Source of the DNA: Mycobacterium sp. 1164985.4
GTDB taxonomy: Bacteria; Actinomycetota; Actinomycetes; Mycobacteriales; Mycobacteriaceae
Assembly (NCBI RefSeq): GCF_001668575.1
Contig: NZ_LZMD01000022.1
Location: 1-57,232 of the forward strand
Length of the DNA stretch: 57,232 nucleotides
Direction of reading: 5' to 3'
Both the position numbers and the translations under genes were made by a program. Positions 18,568 to 29,532 of this stretch are shown here, piece after piece; position 1 is the stretch's first letter, and each line of letters begins with the position of its first letter. The notes under the pieces are model-generated. The model was given only the letters and a program-made list of their open reading frames with translations. It was not told the DNA's origin and made no database searches.

Positions 18568-19202
18568 CCGAGATCGATGTGGACCACCAGATCAACGCGG
18601 TCGCCCGCACGGTCGGGAAACGCACGATCGACGCGGGGGAGGCGCATGTCGTCACCATCAAGCAGGCCTACGACACCGATCAGGACGATCTGTGGGACGC
18701 CGTCACCAACATCGAGCGCATACCCCGATGGTTGATGCCGATCTCCGGTGAGCTCGAGGTCGGCGGCACCTATCAACTGCACGGCAACGCCAGCGGAACG
18801 ATCCTGACGTGCGATCCGCCGAAGACCTTCACGGCCACCTGGGAGTACGGCGGCAACACCAGCTGGATCGCGGTCAATGTCGACGGCCGGGGCGCGGACC
18901 GGGCGGAGCTGGTCATCGAACACATCGCGGTTGTCGGCGACGAGATGTCGCTGCAGTTCGGCCCCGGCGCCGTCGGCATCGGCTGGGATTCGATGGTGCT
19001 CGGCCTGGCGCTGCACCTGTCGACCGGCGAGACGATCGATCCGGATTTCGGCCAGCAGTGGGTCACCACCGACGAGGGGCGCCGCTTCCTGGCGTTGTCC
19101 AACGAGGCGTGGTACCAGGCCAACGTCGCCTCCGGCGCCGATCCGGCCACCGCACGTGAGGCCGCCGATCGCTGCCTGAAGGCGTACTACGGCGAGGGCT
19201 AA
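18564..19202 (+). CDS. SRPBCC / AHSA1-like protein paired with ArsR
   Basis: A 212-residue protein of the activator-of-Hsp90-ATPase-like SRPBCC group. Seen: VVTIKQAYDTDQDDLWDAVTNIERIPRWL, GELEVGGTYQLHGNASGTI, FTATWEYGGNTSWI and a C-terminal helical end. The ATG has GAAGGAAGG upstream and overlaps the ArsR stop, so the two are one unit. In such pairs the SRPBCC protein is thought to bind a small ligand, but its role is not established. Confidence 0.88.
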   Translation: MTEIDVDHQINAVARTVGKRTIDAGEAHVVTIKQAYDTDQDDLWDAVTNIERIPRWLMPISGELEVGGTYQLHGNASGTILTCDPPKTFTATWEYGGNTSWIAVNVDGRGADRAELVIEHIAVVGDEMSLQFGPGAVGIGWDSMVLGLALHLSTGETIDPDFGQQWVTTDEGRRFLALSNEAWYQANVASGADPATAREAADRCLKAYYGEG

Positions 19203-19203
19203 C

Positions 19204-19217
19204 TAGAACACGTTCTA
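19204..19217. promoter_or_regulatory. KstR-type operator
   Basis: TAGAACACGTTCTA fits the published KstR consensus TnnAACnnGTTnnA exactly and extends to CTAGAAC/GTTCTAG arms. It lies 34 bp before the ATG of the VOC gene, just after the SRPBCC stop, where a repressor would block the promoter of the VOC/flavoprotein operon. KstR is the cholesterol-catabolism repressor of mycobacteria. Binding here is inferred from the match. Confidence 0.75.
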
Positions 19218-19251
19218 GCCAACGGAACGGGCCGCGGATATCCTCGACGCG

Positions 19252-19722
19252 ATGCTTGCCCAGACACCTGTCCAGATTGCGTGGGTGACGCGGGACCTCG
19301 ACGCCACCGAGCAGGCGCTCACCACGCTGTTGGGCGCCAAGAAGTGGGTGCGCATGCCCGGCGTTCACTTCTCGCCGGATACGTGCACCTACCGCGGTGA
19401 GCCGGCGGACTTCGTCGCCGACATCTCCCTGAGCTACGCCGGCGACACCCAGCTCGAACTGATCGCGCCGGTTTCCGGGCGCAGCATCTACACCGAATTC
19501 CTCGACACCGCGGGGCCGGGACTGCACCACATCTGCGTCGAGGTCGACGACGTGGACGCGGCGCTGACCCAACGGGGCGACGAGGCGGTGCAGCGCGGGG
19601 TGATGGCGGGCGGTATGGAGTTCGCCTACATCGCGGCCCCCGGTGTCCCGTACCTCGAGATCGCCCGCATCCCCGTCGAGATCAGGGCATTCTTCGACTA
19701 CATCAAACAGGAGCAGCAGTGA
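19252..19722 (+). CDS. VOC superfamily (glyoxalase-like) protein
   Basis: A 156-residue protein with two beta-alpha-beta-beta-beta units: IAWVTRDLDATEQALTTLLG at the start and GLHHICVEVDDVDAAL in the second half, ending EIARIPVEIRAFFDYIKQ. Members bind a metal and act as isomerases, dioxygenases or lyases. No clear ribosome site, and TATCCT lies about a dozen bases upstream, so a leaderless message is possible. It overlaps the flavoprotein gene by GTGA and has a KstR-type site upstream, so a steroid-degradation step is the best guess. Confidence 0.82.
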   Translation: MLAQTPVQIAWVTRDLDATEQALTTLLGAKKWVRMPGVHFSPDTCTYRGEPADFVADISLSYAGDTQLELIAPVSGRSIYTEFLDTAGPGLHHICVEVDDVDAALTQRGDEAVQRGVMAGGMEFAYIAAPGVPYLEIARIPVEIRAFFDYIKQEQQ

Positions 19723-21224
19723 GCATCAGCGAGATTCCCGACACCGTCGCGGCCGCGGACGTCGCATCGTGGTCCGACGAGTTCGACGTCGTGGTGATCG
19801 GTTTCGGCATCGCGGGCGGATGCGCGGCGGTCAGCGCGGCCGCCGAGGGCACGCGAGTCCTGGTGCTGGAGAAGGCCGCCGACGCCGGCGGGACCAGCGC
19901 GATGGCGGGCGGACACTTCTATCTCGGCGGCGGGACCGCGGTGCAGCAGGCCACCGGTCACGACGACAGCGCCGAGGAGATGTACTCCTACCTCGTCGCG
20001 GTGTCGCCCGAACCCGACCACGAGAAGATCCGCGCCTACTGCGACGGCAGCGTCGAACACTTCAACTGGTTGGAGGAGTTGGGTTTTCAGTTCGAGCGCA
20101 GCTACTACCCGGGCAAGGTGGTGGTGCCGCCGGGCACCGAGGGCTTGTCGTACACCGGCAACGAGAAGGTGTGGCCGTTCTGCGAGCAGGCCAAGCCCGC
20201 CCCGCGCGGACATTCGGTGCCGGTGCCCGGTGAACTCGGCGGCGCCGCGATGGTCATCGAGCTGTTGGTGAAGCGTGCCGCCGAACTCAACGTTCAGGTC
20301 CGCTACGAGACCGGCGTGACCAACCTAGTCGTCGAGAACGGGTCCGTGGTCGGGGTGCGGTGGAAGCATTTCGGCGAGACGGGTGCGATCAGGGCGAAGG
20401 CGGTGATCATCGCTGCGGGCGGTTTCGCGATGAATCCGGAGATGGTTGCCGAGTACACGCCGGCGCTCGGTCAGAAGCGCAAGACCAAGCACCACGGCGA
20501 GGTGGAGCCCTACATCCTGGGCAACCCCAACGACGACGGCCTGGGCATCCGGATGGGCATCTCCGCCGGCGGAGTGGCCAAGAACATGGACCAGTTGTTC
20601 ATCACCGCCGCGGCGTATCCGCCCGAAATCCTGCTCACCGGCGTGATCGTCAACAAGGATGGCAAGCGGTTCGTCAACGAGGACTCCTACCATTCGCGCA
20701 CTTCGGCTTTCGTGCTCGAGCAGCCCGAACAAACTGCCTACCTCGTGGTCGACGAGGCCCATATGGAGATGCCCGAGATGCCGCTGATCAAGTTCATCGA
20801 CGGTTGGGAGACCCTCGAGGAAACGGAAGCGGCACTGGGTATTCCGCAGGGCAACCTGGTCGCCACGCTGAGCCGCTACAACGAGTTCGCCGCGCGCGGT
20901 GAGGATCCCGATTTCCACAAGCAGCCCGACTATCTGGCCGCACAGGACACCGGCCCGTTCGCGGCCTTCGACCTGTCCCTGGGCCGGGCGATGTACTCGG
21001 GCTTCACGATGGGCGGCCTCGCGGTGTCCGTCGACGGAGAAGTGTTGCGCGAGGACGGATCCGTCGTCGCCGGCCTCTATGCGGCGGGTGCGTGCGCGTC
21101 GAACATCGCCCACGACGGCAAGGGCTATGCCAGCGGAACCCAGCTCGGCGAGGGGTCGTTCTTCGGGCGGCGGGCGGGTCGACAAGCAGCGCGGCGGGCG
21201 GGCGAACGCGCCGCGACGCGCTAG
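19719..21224 (+). CDS. FAD-binding dehydrogenase, fumarate reductase/3-ketosteroid dehydrogenase-like
   Basis: A 501-residue flavoprotein. The N-terminal FAD fold is [20 protein letters not shown] (about residues 23-42), followed by [22 protein letters not shown] central capping domain carries the substrate region, and the C-terminus [28 protein letters not shown] closes the FAD site. Family members include 3-ketosteroid-delta-1-dehydrogenase and M. tuberculosis Rv0785 (from memory). GTG start overlaps the VOC stop, with AGGAG upstream. The KstR-type operator supports a steroid substrate. Its stop shares CTAG with the convergent transporter gene. Confidence 0.85.
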   Translation: MSISEIPDTVAAADVASWSDEFDVVVIGFGIAGGCAAVSAAAEGTRVLVLEKAADAGGTSAMAGGHFYLGGGTAVQQATGHDDSAEEMYSYLVAVSPEPDHEKIRAYCDGSVEHFNWLEELGFQFERSYYPGKVVVPPGTEGLSYTGNEKVWPFCEQAKPAPRGHSVPVPGELGGAAMVIELLVKRAAELNVQVRYETGVTNLVVENGSVVGVRWKHFGETGAIRAKAVIIAAGGFAMNPEMVAEYTPALGQKRKTKHHGEVEPYILGNPNDDGLGIRMGISAGGVAKNMDQLFITAAAYPPEILLTGVIVNKDGKRFVNEDSYHSRTSAFVLEQPEQTAYLVVDEAHMEMPEMPLIKFIDGWETLEETEAALGIPQGNLVATLSRYNEFAARGEDPDFHKQPDYLAAQDTGPFAAFDLSLGRAMYSGFTMGGLAVSVDGEVLREDGSVVAGLYAAGACASNIAHDGKGYASGTQLGEGSFFGRRAGRQAARRAGERAATR

Positions 21225-23146
21225 ACCTTCGCCGGTTCGTCGCCCTCGACGCGCCCCAGCCGCCAGGCGCCGTCGCCGAGCAGTTCGAGCTCGTGGGTGT
21301 GGTGCTGTTCGACGGTGCTGCGGTGACTGACGCTGATCAGGATGGTGTCCGGCAGCTCGGTGCGCACCAACTGGTAGAGCATGAACTCCAGGCCCTCGTC
21401 GAGCGCGGACGTCGACTCGTCGAGGAAGACGGCCTTGGGTTTGGTCAAGAGGATTCGGGCGAACGCGATGCGCTGCTGTTCGCCGGGCGAGAGCACCTTG
21501 GCCCAGTCGTCGACCTCGTCGAGACGGTCGGCCAGGTGCGGCAGGGCCACCTTGTGCAGCATGCTCTGCAACGTCCGGTCGTCGATGGTGCCCACCTCGT
21601 TGGGGTAGCTGACGACGGTGCGCAGGTCGCCGAGCGGCACGTACGGCAGCTGCGACAGGAACATCGACTCGTTGGGACCGCACGGGCGCGTCAACCGGCC
21701 CGAGGTGAACGGCCACAGCTGCGCGAGGCTGCGCAGCAACGTGGTCTTGCCGGTGCCCGAGCGGCCGGTGACCACCAGCGTCTCACCGACTTCGAGCCGC
21801 ATGTCCAGCGGCCGGATCAGCTGCCTGCCGTCGGGGGTTCGGACCTCGACGCCGGACAGCTCGACGGTGCCGTCGACGCAGGCGGCGGTGGTCAACTCGG
21901 GTAGCGCGCGGCCCTCCTCGTTGGCGACGACGAGCCCGTGCAGTCGGATGATCGCCGCTCGGTACCCGGCGAACTGGTCGTAGACGTTGCGGAAGAACGA
22001 CAGGCCCTGCTCGATGTTGCCGAAGGCCGCCGCGGTCTGGCTCATAGCGCCGAGCGTGATCTCGCCGGTGAAGAAGCGCGGGAACTGCAGTAGATAGGGC
22101 GGCACGACGATGATCTGGTCCATCGACAGGTTCCAGCCATAGAAGCCCATCATCCGGTTGATGTAGCGCTTGTAGTTGGACACGACGGGCGCGAACAGCC
22201 GCCGCAATCCCGAGCGCTCGGCGATCTCGCCGCGGTAGAACGCCACGGCCTCGGCGGCGTCGCGCAGCCGGACCAGCGCGTAGCGGAAGGCGGCGTTGAA
22301 CTTCTCGTTGTTGAAGGACAGCCAGATGATCGGCCGGCCGATCCAGAACGCGAAGACGGACGCCAACAGCACGTAGGCGAGCAGGATCCAGAACATCGCC
22401 CGCGGCACGTCGCCGATGAGCGGCAGGGTGAGCGTTCCCGAAAGGTTCCACAGGATCGCGGTGAACGAGATCATCGACGCCACCGCGTTGACGGCGCCGA
22501 ACAGCAGCGTGGCGGTCGAGGTGTTGTTCGGCGTGTTCGGCAGGCCGCCGACCCCGGCGGTGAAGATGTCGATGTCCTGCTGGATGCGCTGGTCGGGGTT
22601 GTCGATCGTGTCGTCGATGAACCGCCCGCGGTAGTAGGCCTTACCGTCCAGCCAGTCGCCGGTGAACCGGTCGGTGAGCCAGACGCGCCACGCCAACATG
22701 AATCGTTGCGTCAGGAAGAGGTCGAGCATGATCCGCGCGACGTGAAGGACGGCCAGGATCGCAAAGATCGTCATCGACATCCAGAACCCGTCCTTGCCGG
22801 AGTTCCTGATCGCGTCGTCGCCGGTGCCCAGCCCTGAGGCCACCACCTGGAAGCTGGTCATCATGTCGTTGCCCTGGTAGGTGAACAGCACCGTCAGGCG
22901 GACCCCAACGATCACCGACAGCAGCAGCACGCCCAGCCACAGCCAGACCTTGATGCTCTCCGGGCCTTTGAAGTAGTCGCCGGTGATGCGCCAGAACTGG
23001 CGTCCCCAGGTGGTGAATCTGGCGATGAGCACCAGGATGACCAACGTGCACACCGCTGCGATCGCCCAGCCGCGCGCGATCCATATCAGCGAAGTCCACA
23101 GTTCACTGCCCCAGTCCAGCGTCGGGGTGAACATTCCCTCATTCAC
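21221..23146 (-). CDS. bacA: BacA/SbmA-type ABC transporter, permease and ATPase fused (Rv1819c-like)
   Basis: A 641-residue half-transporter. The N-terminal membrane domain (about 1-350, six hydrophobic segments) starts MFTPTLDW and contains [20 protein letters not shown], typical of the SbmA/BacA group. The ATPase domain has Walker [12 protein letters not shown], signature [16 protein letters not shown] and Walker B AVFLDES. In M. tuberculosis Rv1819c takes up cobalamin and hydrophilic compounds such as bleomycin and some peptides. The GTG at 23146 is chosen because it gives the same distance to the first conserved Asp-Trp as Rv1819c (639 aa); an ATG four codons in and a TTG seven codons out are alternatives. 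Next to ilvG, as in M. tuberculosis. Confidence 0.88.
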   Translation of the reverse strand: MNEGMFTPTLDWGSELWTSLIWIARGWAIAAVCTLVILVLIARFTTWGRQFWRITGDYFKGPESIKVWLWLGVLLLSVIVGVRLTVLFTYQGNDMMTSFQVVASGLGTGDDAIRNSGKDGFWMSMTIFAILAVLHVARIMLDLFLTQRFMLAWRVWLTDRFTGDWLDGKAYYRGRFIDDTIDNPDQRIQQDIDIFTAGVGGLPNTPNNTSTATLLFGAVNAVASMISFTAILWNLSGTLTLPLIGDVPRAMFWILLAYVLLASVFAFWIGRPIIWLSFNNEKFNAAFRYALVRLRDAAEAVAFYRGEIAERSGLRRLFAPVVSNYKRYINRMMGFYGWNLSMDQIIVVPPYLLQFPRFFTGEITLGAMSQTAAAFGNIEQGLSFFRNVYDQFAGYRAAIIRLHGLVVANEEGRALPELTTAACVDGTVELSGVEVRTPDGRQLIRPLDMRLEVGETLVVTGRSGTGKTTLLRSLAQLWPFTSGRLTRPCGPNESMFLSQLPYVPLGDLRTVVSYPNEVGTIDDRTLQSMLHKVALPHLADRLDEVDDWAKVLSPGEQQRIAFARILLTKPKAVFLDESTSALDEGLEFMLYQLVRTELPDTILISVSHRSTVEQHHTHELELLGDGAWRLGRVEGDEPAKV

Positions 23147-23392
23147 TCCGGCAAGGTACCGCGACAACCTTTACGCGGCCGTTCATAGGGCCAACGATGC
23201 GCATCGAGTCGTCGCGCGCAGCGGCCTCTGTTGCGCACCAGGGATGTGGGACGACCCGTTGCTCGGGCCTTACACCGGCCTTACCGCCCGCCGATTTCTG
23301 CACCAGGGCTATGGAACGCCCGGATCCGCGACCCCGCTGCGGAAGTCGGCGACGGTCCGGGCCAGGGGAACGGTGCTGCGTAAGCTGCGGCC

Positions 23393-25024
23393 ATGGGCAG
23401 CGACGCTCCGGTGAACGCGGGACACCTGATCGCGCGGCGACTGCGCGCCAGCGGGATCGACACGATCTTCACGCTCTCGGGCGGGCACCTGTTCTCCCTC
23501 TATGACGGCTGCCGGGCGGAGGACATCCGGCTGATCGACACCCGCCACGAGCAGACCGCGGCGTTCGCTGCGGAAGGATGGTCGAAGGTGACCCGCGTGC
23601 CGGGCATCGCGGCGTTGACGGCCGGCCCTGGCGTCACCAACGGCATGAGCGCGATGGCCGCCGCGCAACAGAACCAGTCGCCGCTGGTGATCCTCGGCGG
23701 TCGCGCGCCGGCGTTGCGGTGGGGACAGGGCAGCCTGCAGGAGATCGACCATGTCCCGTTCGTCGCGCCGCTGACGCGCTTCGCGGCGACCGCCTCATCG
23801 CCGGATGCGGTCGCGGGCCTGGTCGACGACGCGCTGCGCGCCGCGGTCGGGGCGCCCTCGGGGGTGTCGTTCGTCGACTTCCCGATGGACCACGTGTTCA
23901 GCGAGGCCACCGATACGGGCGCGCCGGGGGCGCTCAGCGCGCCGACGGCGGTGGTGCAGGCCGACGGCGACGCCGTGGCCGCCGCGCTTCGCCTGCTGTC
24001 CGAGGCGCAACGCCCGGTCATCATGGCCGGCACCAACGTCTGGTGGGGTCACGCCGAGACCGCGCTGCTGAACCTGGCCGACGCGCTGCGGATCCCGGTG
24101 CTGATGAACGGCATGGCGCGCGGCACCGTACCCGCCGACCATCCGCTCGCGTTTTCTCGCGCTCGGTCAAAAGCGTTGCAGCAGGCCGACGTTGCGCTGG
24201 TGATCGGCGTGCCGATGGACTTCCGGCTGGGCTTCGGGGGCGTGTTCGGCGCCGACACCGCGCTGATCACCGTCGACCGCGTCGCACCCGATCGACCTCA
24301 TCCGCGGGAGGTGGCGGCCGGTTTGTACGGCGACATCAGCACGACATTGTCGGCGTTGGCGGCGGCGGCCGCCGGCGATCACGAGGCGTGGATCGCCGGT
24401 CTGCGCGCGGCCGAGACCGCCGTGCGTACCGCCGAAGCGGACGAGCTGCGCGACGACCGCACGCCGCTGCACCCGATGCGGGTGTACGCCGAGATCAGCG
24501 CGATGCTCGACCGCGACGCGATCGTGGTGGTCGACGCCGGTGACTTCGGCTCCTACGCCGGCCGCGTCATCGACAGTTACGTGCCCGGCGCCTGGCTCGA
24601 CAGCGGACCGTTCGGCTGCCTCGGGTCCGGACCCGGCTACGCCCTGGCCGCCAAGCTGGCCCGACCCGAACGGCAAGTGGTGCTGCTGCAGGGCGACGGC
24701 GCGTTCGGGTTCTCGGGCATGGAGTGGGACACGTTGGTGCGTCACGGTATTCAGGTTGTATCGGTGATCGGCAACAACGGGATCTGGGGGCTCGAGAAGC
24801 ATCCGATGGAGGCGATCTACGGGTATTCCGTCGTGGCTGACCTGCGACCCGGAACCCGGTACGACGAGGTGGTGACAGCGCTGGGCGGGCACGGCGAGTT
24901 GGTGTCGACGCCCGCCGAGTTGCGCCCGGCGCTGGAGCGGGCCTTCGCGTCGGCGCTGCCCGCGGTGGTCAACGTGCTGACCGACCCGGCGGTCGCCTAC
25001 CCTCGCCGCTCCAACCTCGCCTAG
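23393..25024 (+). CDS. ilvG: Thiamine-diphosphate enzyme, acetolactate synthase-like
   Basis: A 543-residue ThDP-dependent protein annotated IlvG in mycobacteria (Rv1820). The activating glutamate is E53 (TRHEQTAAF). The cofactor motif starts GDG at 434-436 ([12 protein letters not shown]) and ends NNGIWG. The central domain MAGTNVWWG has nucleotide-binding form. Whether it makes acetolactate or is another ThDP enzyme is not certain, since mycobacteria also have IlvB1 elsewhere. ATG start; 246 bp after the divergent transporter gene. Confidence 0.88.
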   Translation: MGSDAPVNAGHLIARRLRASGIDTIFTLSGGHLFSLYDGCRAEDIRLIDTRHEQTAAFAAEGWSKVTRVPGIAALTAGPGVTNGMSAMAAAQQNQSPLVILGGRAPALRWGQGSLQEIDHVPFVAPLTRFAATASSPDAVAGLVDDALRAAVGAPSGVSFVDFPMDHVFSEATDTGAPGALSAPTAVVQADGDAVAAALRLLSEAQRPVIMAGTNVWWGHAETALLNLADALRIPVLMNGMARGTVPADHPLAFSRARSKALQQADVALVIGVPMDFRLGFGGVFGADTALITVDRVAPDRPHPREVAAGLYGDISTTLSALAAAAAGDHEAWIAGLRAAETAVRTAEADELRDDRTPLHPMRVYAEISAMLDRDAIVVVDAGDFGSYAGRVIDSYVPGAWLDSGPFGCLGSGPGYALAAKLARPERQVVLLQGDGAFGFSGMEWDTLVRHGIQVVSVIGNNGIWGLEKHPMEAIYGYSVVADLRPGTRYDEVVTALGGHGELVSTPAELRPALERAFASALPAVVNVLTDPAVAYPRRSNLA

Positions 25025-25042
25025 CCCTGTTTGCGCGAGCGC

Positions 25043-25063
25043 GCGTGTCTGCACACGACACGC
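25043..25063. repeat. Hairpin after ilvG
   Basis: GCGTGTC and GACACGC form a 7-bp stem with a 7-base loop, 19 bp after the ilvG stop, within a GC/CG-alternating stretch. It may be an ilvG terminator without a U-tract or a remnant of a dispersed palindromic repeat. The rest of 25025-25278 shows no gene. Confidence 0.4.
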
Positions 25064-25278
25064 CGCGAATTTACGGCACTTCGCGCACCCTCACCGCCGA
25101 CGAGCGCGACGAAACCGGGCGATCCGATCGCCAACACCGTCGAGCTGACGCTCCTGCGGACGGCGATACCCGACGATGCGCTGCGGCTCTCGGCGCGGCA
25201 GAACTCCGGCACGCTCGCGCCACGGAGCCGTCCCGCTCCGGGAGGGGGGCACCGGGCGGCGACGCGTACCGTAGCGGT

Positions 25279-27615
25279 GTGGCGAAGACGAAGACCCGCA
25301 CTTCAGGTCGTGTCAGCAATAGGTTCTGGCGGCTGCTCGGCGCCAGCACCGACCGGGACCAGGCGCAATCGATGGCGCAGGTGCGCAGTTCGGCGGAGTT
25401 CGACGAGAAGGCCGCGGCCCTCGACGACGAGCAGTTGCGCAAGGCCGCCAAGTTGCTGAACCTCGAGGATCTCGCCGAAGCGACCGACATCCCGCAGTTC
25501 CTGGCGATCGCCAGGGAAGCCGCCGAGCGCACAACGTCGCTGCGGCCCTTCGACGTTCAGCTCCTGGGCGCCCTGCGCATGCTCGCCGGCGACGTCGTCG
25601 AGATGGCCACAGGCGAAGGTAAGACGCTCTCGGGTGCGATCGCCGCCGCCGGATACGCGCTGGGCGGCCGCAGCGTGCACGTCATCACCATCAACGACTA
25701 CCTCGCCCGCCGCGACGCCGAATGGATGGGCCCGCTGCTGGAAGCGCTGGGCCTGACTGTCGGCTGGATCACCGAGGCCTCGACGGCCGAGGAGCGCCGC
25801 GCGGCCTACAAGTGCGACGTCACCTATGCGTCGGTGAACGAGATCGGGTTCGACGTGCTGCGCGATCAGCTGGTCACCGACGTCGACGACCTCGTCTCGC
25901 CGAACCCCGACGTGGCGCTGATCGACGAGGCCGACTCTGTGTTGGTCGACGAGGCGCTGGTGCCGCTGGTGCTGGCAGGCACCAGCCACCGCGAGACCCC
26001 GAAGGTCGAGATCATCCGCATGGTCGGTGAACTCACGCCCGGCGTCGACTACGACACCGACGCCGACAGCCGCAACGTGCACCTCACCGAGACGGGCGCG
26101 CAGAAACTAGAGGCCAAGCTCGGCGGCATCGACCTGTACTCCGAAGAGCACGTCTCCAGCACGCTGACCGAGGTCAACGTCGCGCTGCACGCGCACGTGC
26201 TGCTGCAACGCGACGTGCACTACATCGTCCGCGATGACGCCGTGCACCTGATCAACGCCTCCCGCGGCCGCATCGCCCAGCTGCAGCGCTGGCCCGACGG
26301 GCTCCAGGCCGCCGTCGAGGCCAAGGAGGGCATCGAGACCACCGAGACCGGCGAGGTGCTCGACACCATCACGGTCCAGGCGCTGGTCAACCGGTACGCG
26401 ACGGTGTGCGGCATGACCGGCACCGCGCTGGCGGCCGGTGAGCAGCTGCGGCAGTTCTACAAGCTCGGCGTGTCACCGATCGAACCCAACAAGCCGAACA
26501 TCCGCGAGGACGAGCCCGACCGGGTGTACGTCACCGCGGCGGCCAAGAACGACGCGATCGTCGAGCACATCAAGGAGATCCACGAGACCCGCCAGCCGGT
26601 GCTCGTCGGCACCCGCGACGTCGCCGAATCCGAAGAGCTGCACGAGAAACTCGTCAAGGCGGGCGTCCCGGCGGTCGTGCTGAACGCGAAGAACGACGCC
26701 GAGGAGGCCGCGGTGATCGCCGAGGCCGGCAAGCTCGGCAGCGTCACGGTGTCCACCCAGATGGCCGGCCGCGGCACCGACATCCGGCTCGGCGGCTCCG
26801 ACGTAAGCGACCACGACGCCAGAAAAGATGAGGTCGCCGAACTCGGCGGGCTGCACGTGATCGGGACTGGCCGCCACCACACCGAGCGGCTGGACAACCA
26901 GCTGCGTGGCCGCGCCGGACGCCAGGGCGATCCCGGGTCGTCGGTGTTCTTCTCCAGCTGGGAGGACGACGTCGTGGTCGCCCACCTCGACCCGAACAAG
27001 CTGCCGATGGAGACCGACGAAGACGGTCGCGTCGTCAGCCCGAAAGCGGCCAGCCTGCTCGATCACGCCCAGCGCATCGCCGAGGGCCGGATGCTCGACA
27101 TCCACGCCAACAACTGGCGATACAACCAGCTGATCGCCCAGCAGCGCGCGATCATCGTCGACCGCCGAAACACGTTGTTGCGCACGGCGACCGCGCGCGA
27201 GGAGCTCGCCGAGCTGTCGCCGAAGCGCTACGAGGAGGTCGTCGAACGGCTCGGCGAGGACAAGCTCGAGAAGATCTGCCGGCTGATCATGCTCTATCAC
27301 CTCGACCGCGGCTGGGCCGATCACCTGGCCTATCTGGCAGACATCCGGGAGAGCATCCACCTGCGGGCGCTGGGCAACCAGACGCCGATCGACGAGTTCC
27401 ACCGGATGGCCGTCGACGCGTTCGCGTCGCTGGCCGCTGATGCCATCGAGGCGGCCCAACAGACGTTCGAGACGGCGCCGTCGATCGAGGACGAGCCCGG
27501 CGTCGACCTGTCGAAGCTGGCCCGGCCGACCTCGACGTGGACGTACATGGTGCACGACAACCCGCTGGCCGACGACTCGCTCTCGGCGCTGAGCCTTCCG
27601 GGCGTATTCCGCTAG
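25279..27615 (+). CDS. secA2: Accessory protein translocase ATPase SecA2
   Basis: A 778-residue SecA paralogue that exports a limited protein set across the inner membrane through SecYEG. Walker A is [12 protein letters not shown] and Walker [11 protein letters not shown]; the second NTPase half has [16 protein letters not shown] and [15 protein letters not shown]. It ends soon after the helical wing (SLPGVFR) and lacks the C-terminal zinc-binding tail of SecA1, as is usual for mycobacterial SecA2. The GTG is chosen; the frame is open 78 codons upstream, but those residues are not SecA-like. It is followed 10 bp later by pgsA2. Confidence 0.95.
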   Translation: MAKTKTRTSGRVSNRFWRLLGASTDRDQAQSMAQVRSSAEFDEKAAALDDEQLRKAAKLLNLEDLAEATDIPQFLAIAREAAERTTSLRPFDVQLLGALRMLAGDVVEMATGEGKTLSGAIAAAGYALGGRSVHVITINDYLARRDAEWMGPLLEALGLTVGWITEASTAEERRAAYKCDVTYASVNEIGFDVLRDQLVTDVDDLVSPNPDVALIDEADSVLVDEALVPLVLAGTSHRETPKVEIIRMVGELTPGVDYDTDADSRNVHLTETGAQKLEAKLGGIDLYSEEHVSSTLTEVNVALHAHVLLQRDVHYIVRDDAVHLINASRGRIAQLQRWPDGLQAAVEAKEGIETTETGEVLDTITVQALVNRYATVCGMTGTALAAGEQLRQFYKLGVSPIEPNKPNIREDEPDRVYVTAAAKNDAIVEHIKEIHETRQPVLVGTRDVAESEELHEKLVKAGVPAVVLNAKNDAEEAAVIAEAGKLGSVTVSTQMAGRGTDIRLGGSDVSDHDARKDEVAELGGLHVIGTGRHHTERLDNQLRGRAGRQGDPGSSVFFSSWEDDVVVAHLDPNKLPMETDEDGRVVSPKAASLLDHAQRIAEGRMLDIHANNWRYNQLIAQQRAIIVDRRNTLLRTATAREELAELSPKRYEEVVERLGEDKLEKICRLIMLYHLDRGWADHLAYLADIRESIHLRALGNQTPIDEFHRMAVDAFASLAADAIEAAQQTFETAPSIEDEPGVDLSKLARPTSTWTYMVHDNPLADDSLSALSLPGVFR

Positions 27616-27624
27616 GTTTAGCCC

Positions 27625-28251
27625 ATGACCGAGGCGCATGGCCGGGTGCCTTCGCCGCCGGATGAGGCGGGTCAGGCCCGCGACCGGGTGCTCACGGTGC
27701 CCAACGTGCTCAGCGCGGTGCGACTGGTGCTGGTGCCGGTCTTCCTCTGGCTGCTGCTCGTGGTGCACGCCAACGGGTGGGCCGTGGCCGTGCTGATGTT
27801 CTCCGGGTTCTCCGACTGGGCCGACGGCAAGATCGCCCGGCTGGTCGACAACCAGTCGTCTCGGCTGGGGGAGTTGCTCGACCCCGCGGTCGACCGCATC
27901 TACATGATCACGATCCCGATCGCCATGGGGCTGCACGGTTCGCTGCCGTGGTGGATCGTGCTCACCCTGATCGGCCGTGACGCCGTGCTCGCCGCCACCC
28001 TGCCGCTGCTCCGCCGCCGCGGGCTGACCGCGCTGCCGGTCACCTACATCGGCAAGGCCGCCACGTTCGCGCTGATGTCGGGTCTTCCGCTGATCCTGTT
28101 GGGGCAGTGGGACGCCACCTGGAGTCGGGTGGTGCTCGCGATCGGGTGGGGCTTTCTGATCTGGGGCCTGCTGATGTACCTGTGGTCCGGCCTGCTGTAC
28201 CTGATCCAGGTCGGAATGGTGGTGCGCCGGCTACCGAAGGTTCCGCGATGA
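27625..28251 (+). CDS. pgsA2: CDP-alcohol phosphatidyltransferase family membrane enzyme
   Basis: A 208-residue integral membrane enzyme that joins a CDP-diacylglycerol to an alcohol. The family signature is complete: D64-xx-D67-G68-xx-A-R ... G-xxx-D86-xxx-D90, within [15 protein letters not shown]. About six hydrophobic segments follow. It is named PgsA2 in M. tuberculosis (Rv1822), where PgsA3 makes phosphatidylglycerophosphate; the product of this paralogue is less clear. Overlaps the next gene by ATGA. Confidence 0.9.
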   Translation: MTEAHGRVPSPPDEAGQARDRVLTVPNVLSAVRLVLVPVFLWLLLVVHANGWAVAVLMFSGFSDWADGKIARLVDNQSSRLGELLDPAVDRIYMITIPIAMGLHGSLPWWIVLTLIGRDAVLAATLPLLRRRGLTALPVTYIGKAATFALMSGLPLILLGQWDATWSRVVLAIGWGFLIWGLLMYLWSGLLYLIQVGMVVRRLPKVPR

Positions 28252-29165
28252 CGCAGAGCTTCCGCAAGACGCTCGGCGGTTACGACCCCGACGCGGGGCT
28301 TCGCGCCCACGGGACGGACCGGCCGACGAAGATCCCGGTGCCGTCGCTGCTGCGCTCCTTGTTGACCGATCACCTCGACCCGGGGTACGCGGCTGCCGCC
28401 GAGGCCAAGGCCGCCGGTCGTGAGCGACCCAGATGGCAGCAGTGGGCCTGGCAGCTGGCGGGCGCTCTGCTGCTTGTCGTCGTGTTCGCGGCCGCCGTGG
28501 CCCAGGCGCGCGCCACCGCCCCCGGCGTCCGCGAGACGCAGCACGTTCTGGCCGGCAGCGTGCGCACCGAGCAGGCCGAGACCACCGCCGCCGCGGAACG
28601 TCGCGACGCCCTTGCAGCCGAGGTCGACGACGAGCGCCGTCGGCGCCTGGAAGGCGACGCGCGCGGCCAGCAGCTGCTGAGCCGCCTCGACGAGGCGAAC
28701 TTCGCCGCCGCGGCCACACCGGTCATCGGCCCGGGGCTGACGATCACCGTCACCGATCCGGGCGCGTCGGCGGCCAACCTGAGCGACGTGTCCAAACAAC
28801 GGCTGCCGGGCAGCAGACAGGTGATCCTCGACCGCGACCTGCAGCTGGTCGTCAACTCGCTATGGGTCAGCGGCGCCGAGGCGCTGTCGGTGGGCGGCGT
28901 GCGGATCGGCCCCAATGTGACGGTCCGGCAGGCGGGCGGCGGGATCCTGGTCGACAATCAACCGATCAGCAGCCCATACGTCGTCCTCGCGATCGGACCG
29001 CCGCACGCGATGCAGGATGTGTTCGACCGCAGCCCCGGCCTGCAGCGCCTTCGGCTGCTGGAGGCCTCCTACGGCGTCGGGGTGAGCGTGAGCGCCGGTG
29101 AGGGCCTGCGGCTGCCCGCAGGCACCGTCCGAGAAGTCAACTTCGCCAAGCAGATTGGGCAGTGA
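28248..29165 (+). CDS. DUF881 membrane-anchored protein (Rv1823-like)
   Basis: A 305-residue protein. A cytoplasmic N-terminal part of about 60 residues precedes one membrane segment ([19 protein letters not shown]). A short coiled coil rich in Ala, Glu and Arg follows, then the DUF881 domain with [12 protein letters not shown] and the [16 protein letters not shown] core. Function unknown; such genes lie with small basic protein genes near cell-envelope and division genes in Actinobacteria and Firmicutes. Its start overlaps the pgsA2 stop. Confidence 0.88.
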   Translation: MTQSFRKTLGGYDPDAGLRAHGTDRPTKIPVPSLLRSLLTDHLDPGYAAAAEAKAAGRERPRWQQWAWQLAGALLLVVVFAAAVAQARATAPGVRETQHVLAGSVRTEQAETTAAAERRDALAAEVDDERRRRLEGDARGQQLLSRLDEANFAAAATPVIGPGLTITVTDPGASAANLSDVSKQRLPGSRQVILDRDLQLVVNSLWVSGAEALSVGGVRIGPNVTVRQAGGGILVDNQPISSPYVVLAIGPPHAMQDVFDRSPGLQRLRLLEASYGVGVSVSAGEGLRLPAGTVREVNFAKQIGQ

Positions 29166-29186
29166 CACCACCATGGAGTCAGACAC

Positions 29187-29519
29187 ATGATCGGAATCGC
29201 CGCACTGATCGTGGGCGTCGTGCTGGGCCTGGTGTTCCACCCCGACGTGCCCGAGTTCGTCCAGCCGTACCTGCCGATCGCGGTGGTCGCCGCGCTCGAC
29301 GCGGTCTTCGGTGGCCTGCGCGCGTATCTCGAGCGCATCTTCGACGCGAAGGTGTTCGTGGTGTCGTTCGTGTTCAACGTGCTGGTCGCCGCGCTGATCG
29401 TCTATGTCGGTGATCAACTCGGCGTCGGCACGCAGCTGTCGACGGCGATCATCGTCGTGCTGGGCATCCGAATCTTCGGTAACGCAGCCGCGTTGCGCCG
29501 CAGGCTGTTCGGCGCGTAG
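29187..29519 (+). CDS. sbp: Small basic membrane protein Sbp (DUF1290)
   Basis: A 110-residue protein, almost all membrane helix: IGIAALIVGVVLGLVF, LPIAVVAALDAVFGGLRAYLE, FVVSFVFNVLVAALIVYVGDQLGVG, then a basic end AALRRRLFG. It sits between two DUF881 genes as in M. tuberculosis (Rv1824) and Bacillus (sbp), which indicates a shared complex; no biochemical role is known. Confidence 0.88.
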   Translation: MIGIAALIVGVVLGLVFHPDVPEFVQPYLPIAVVAALDAVFGGLRAYLERIFDAKVFVVSFVFNVLVAALIVYVGDQLGVGTQLSTAIIVVLGIRIFGNAAALRRRLFGA

Positions 29520-29532
29520 CGAGGCGTGACCT

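Noticed and set aside
25045..25278. 78-residue N-terminal extension of SecA2
   Set aside because: Not SecA-like, and starts within a hairpin; kept only as a question in the findings.
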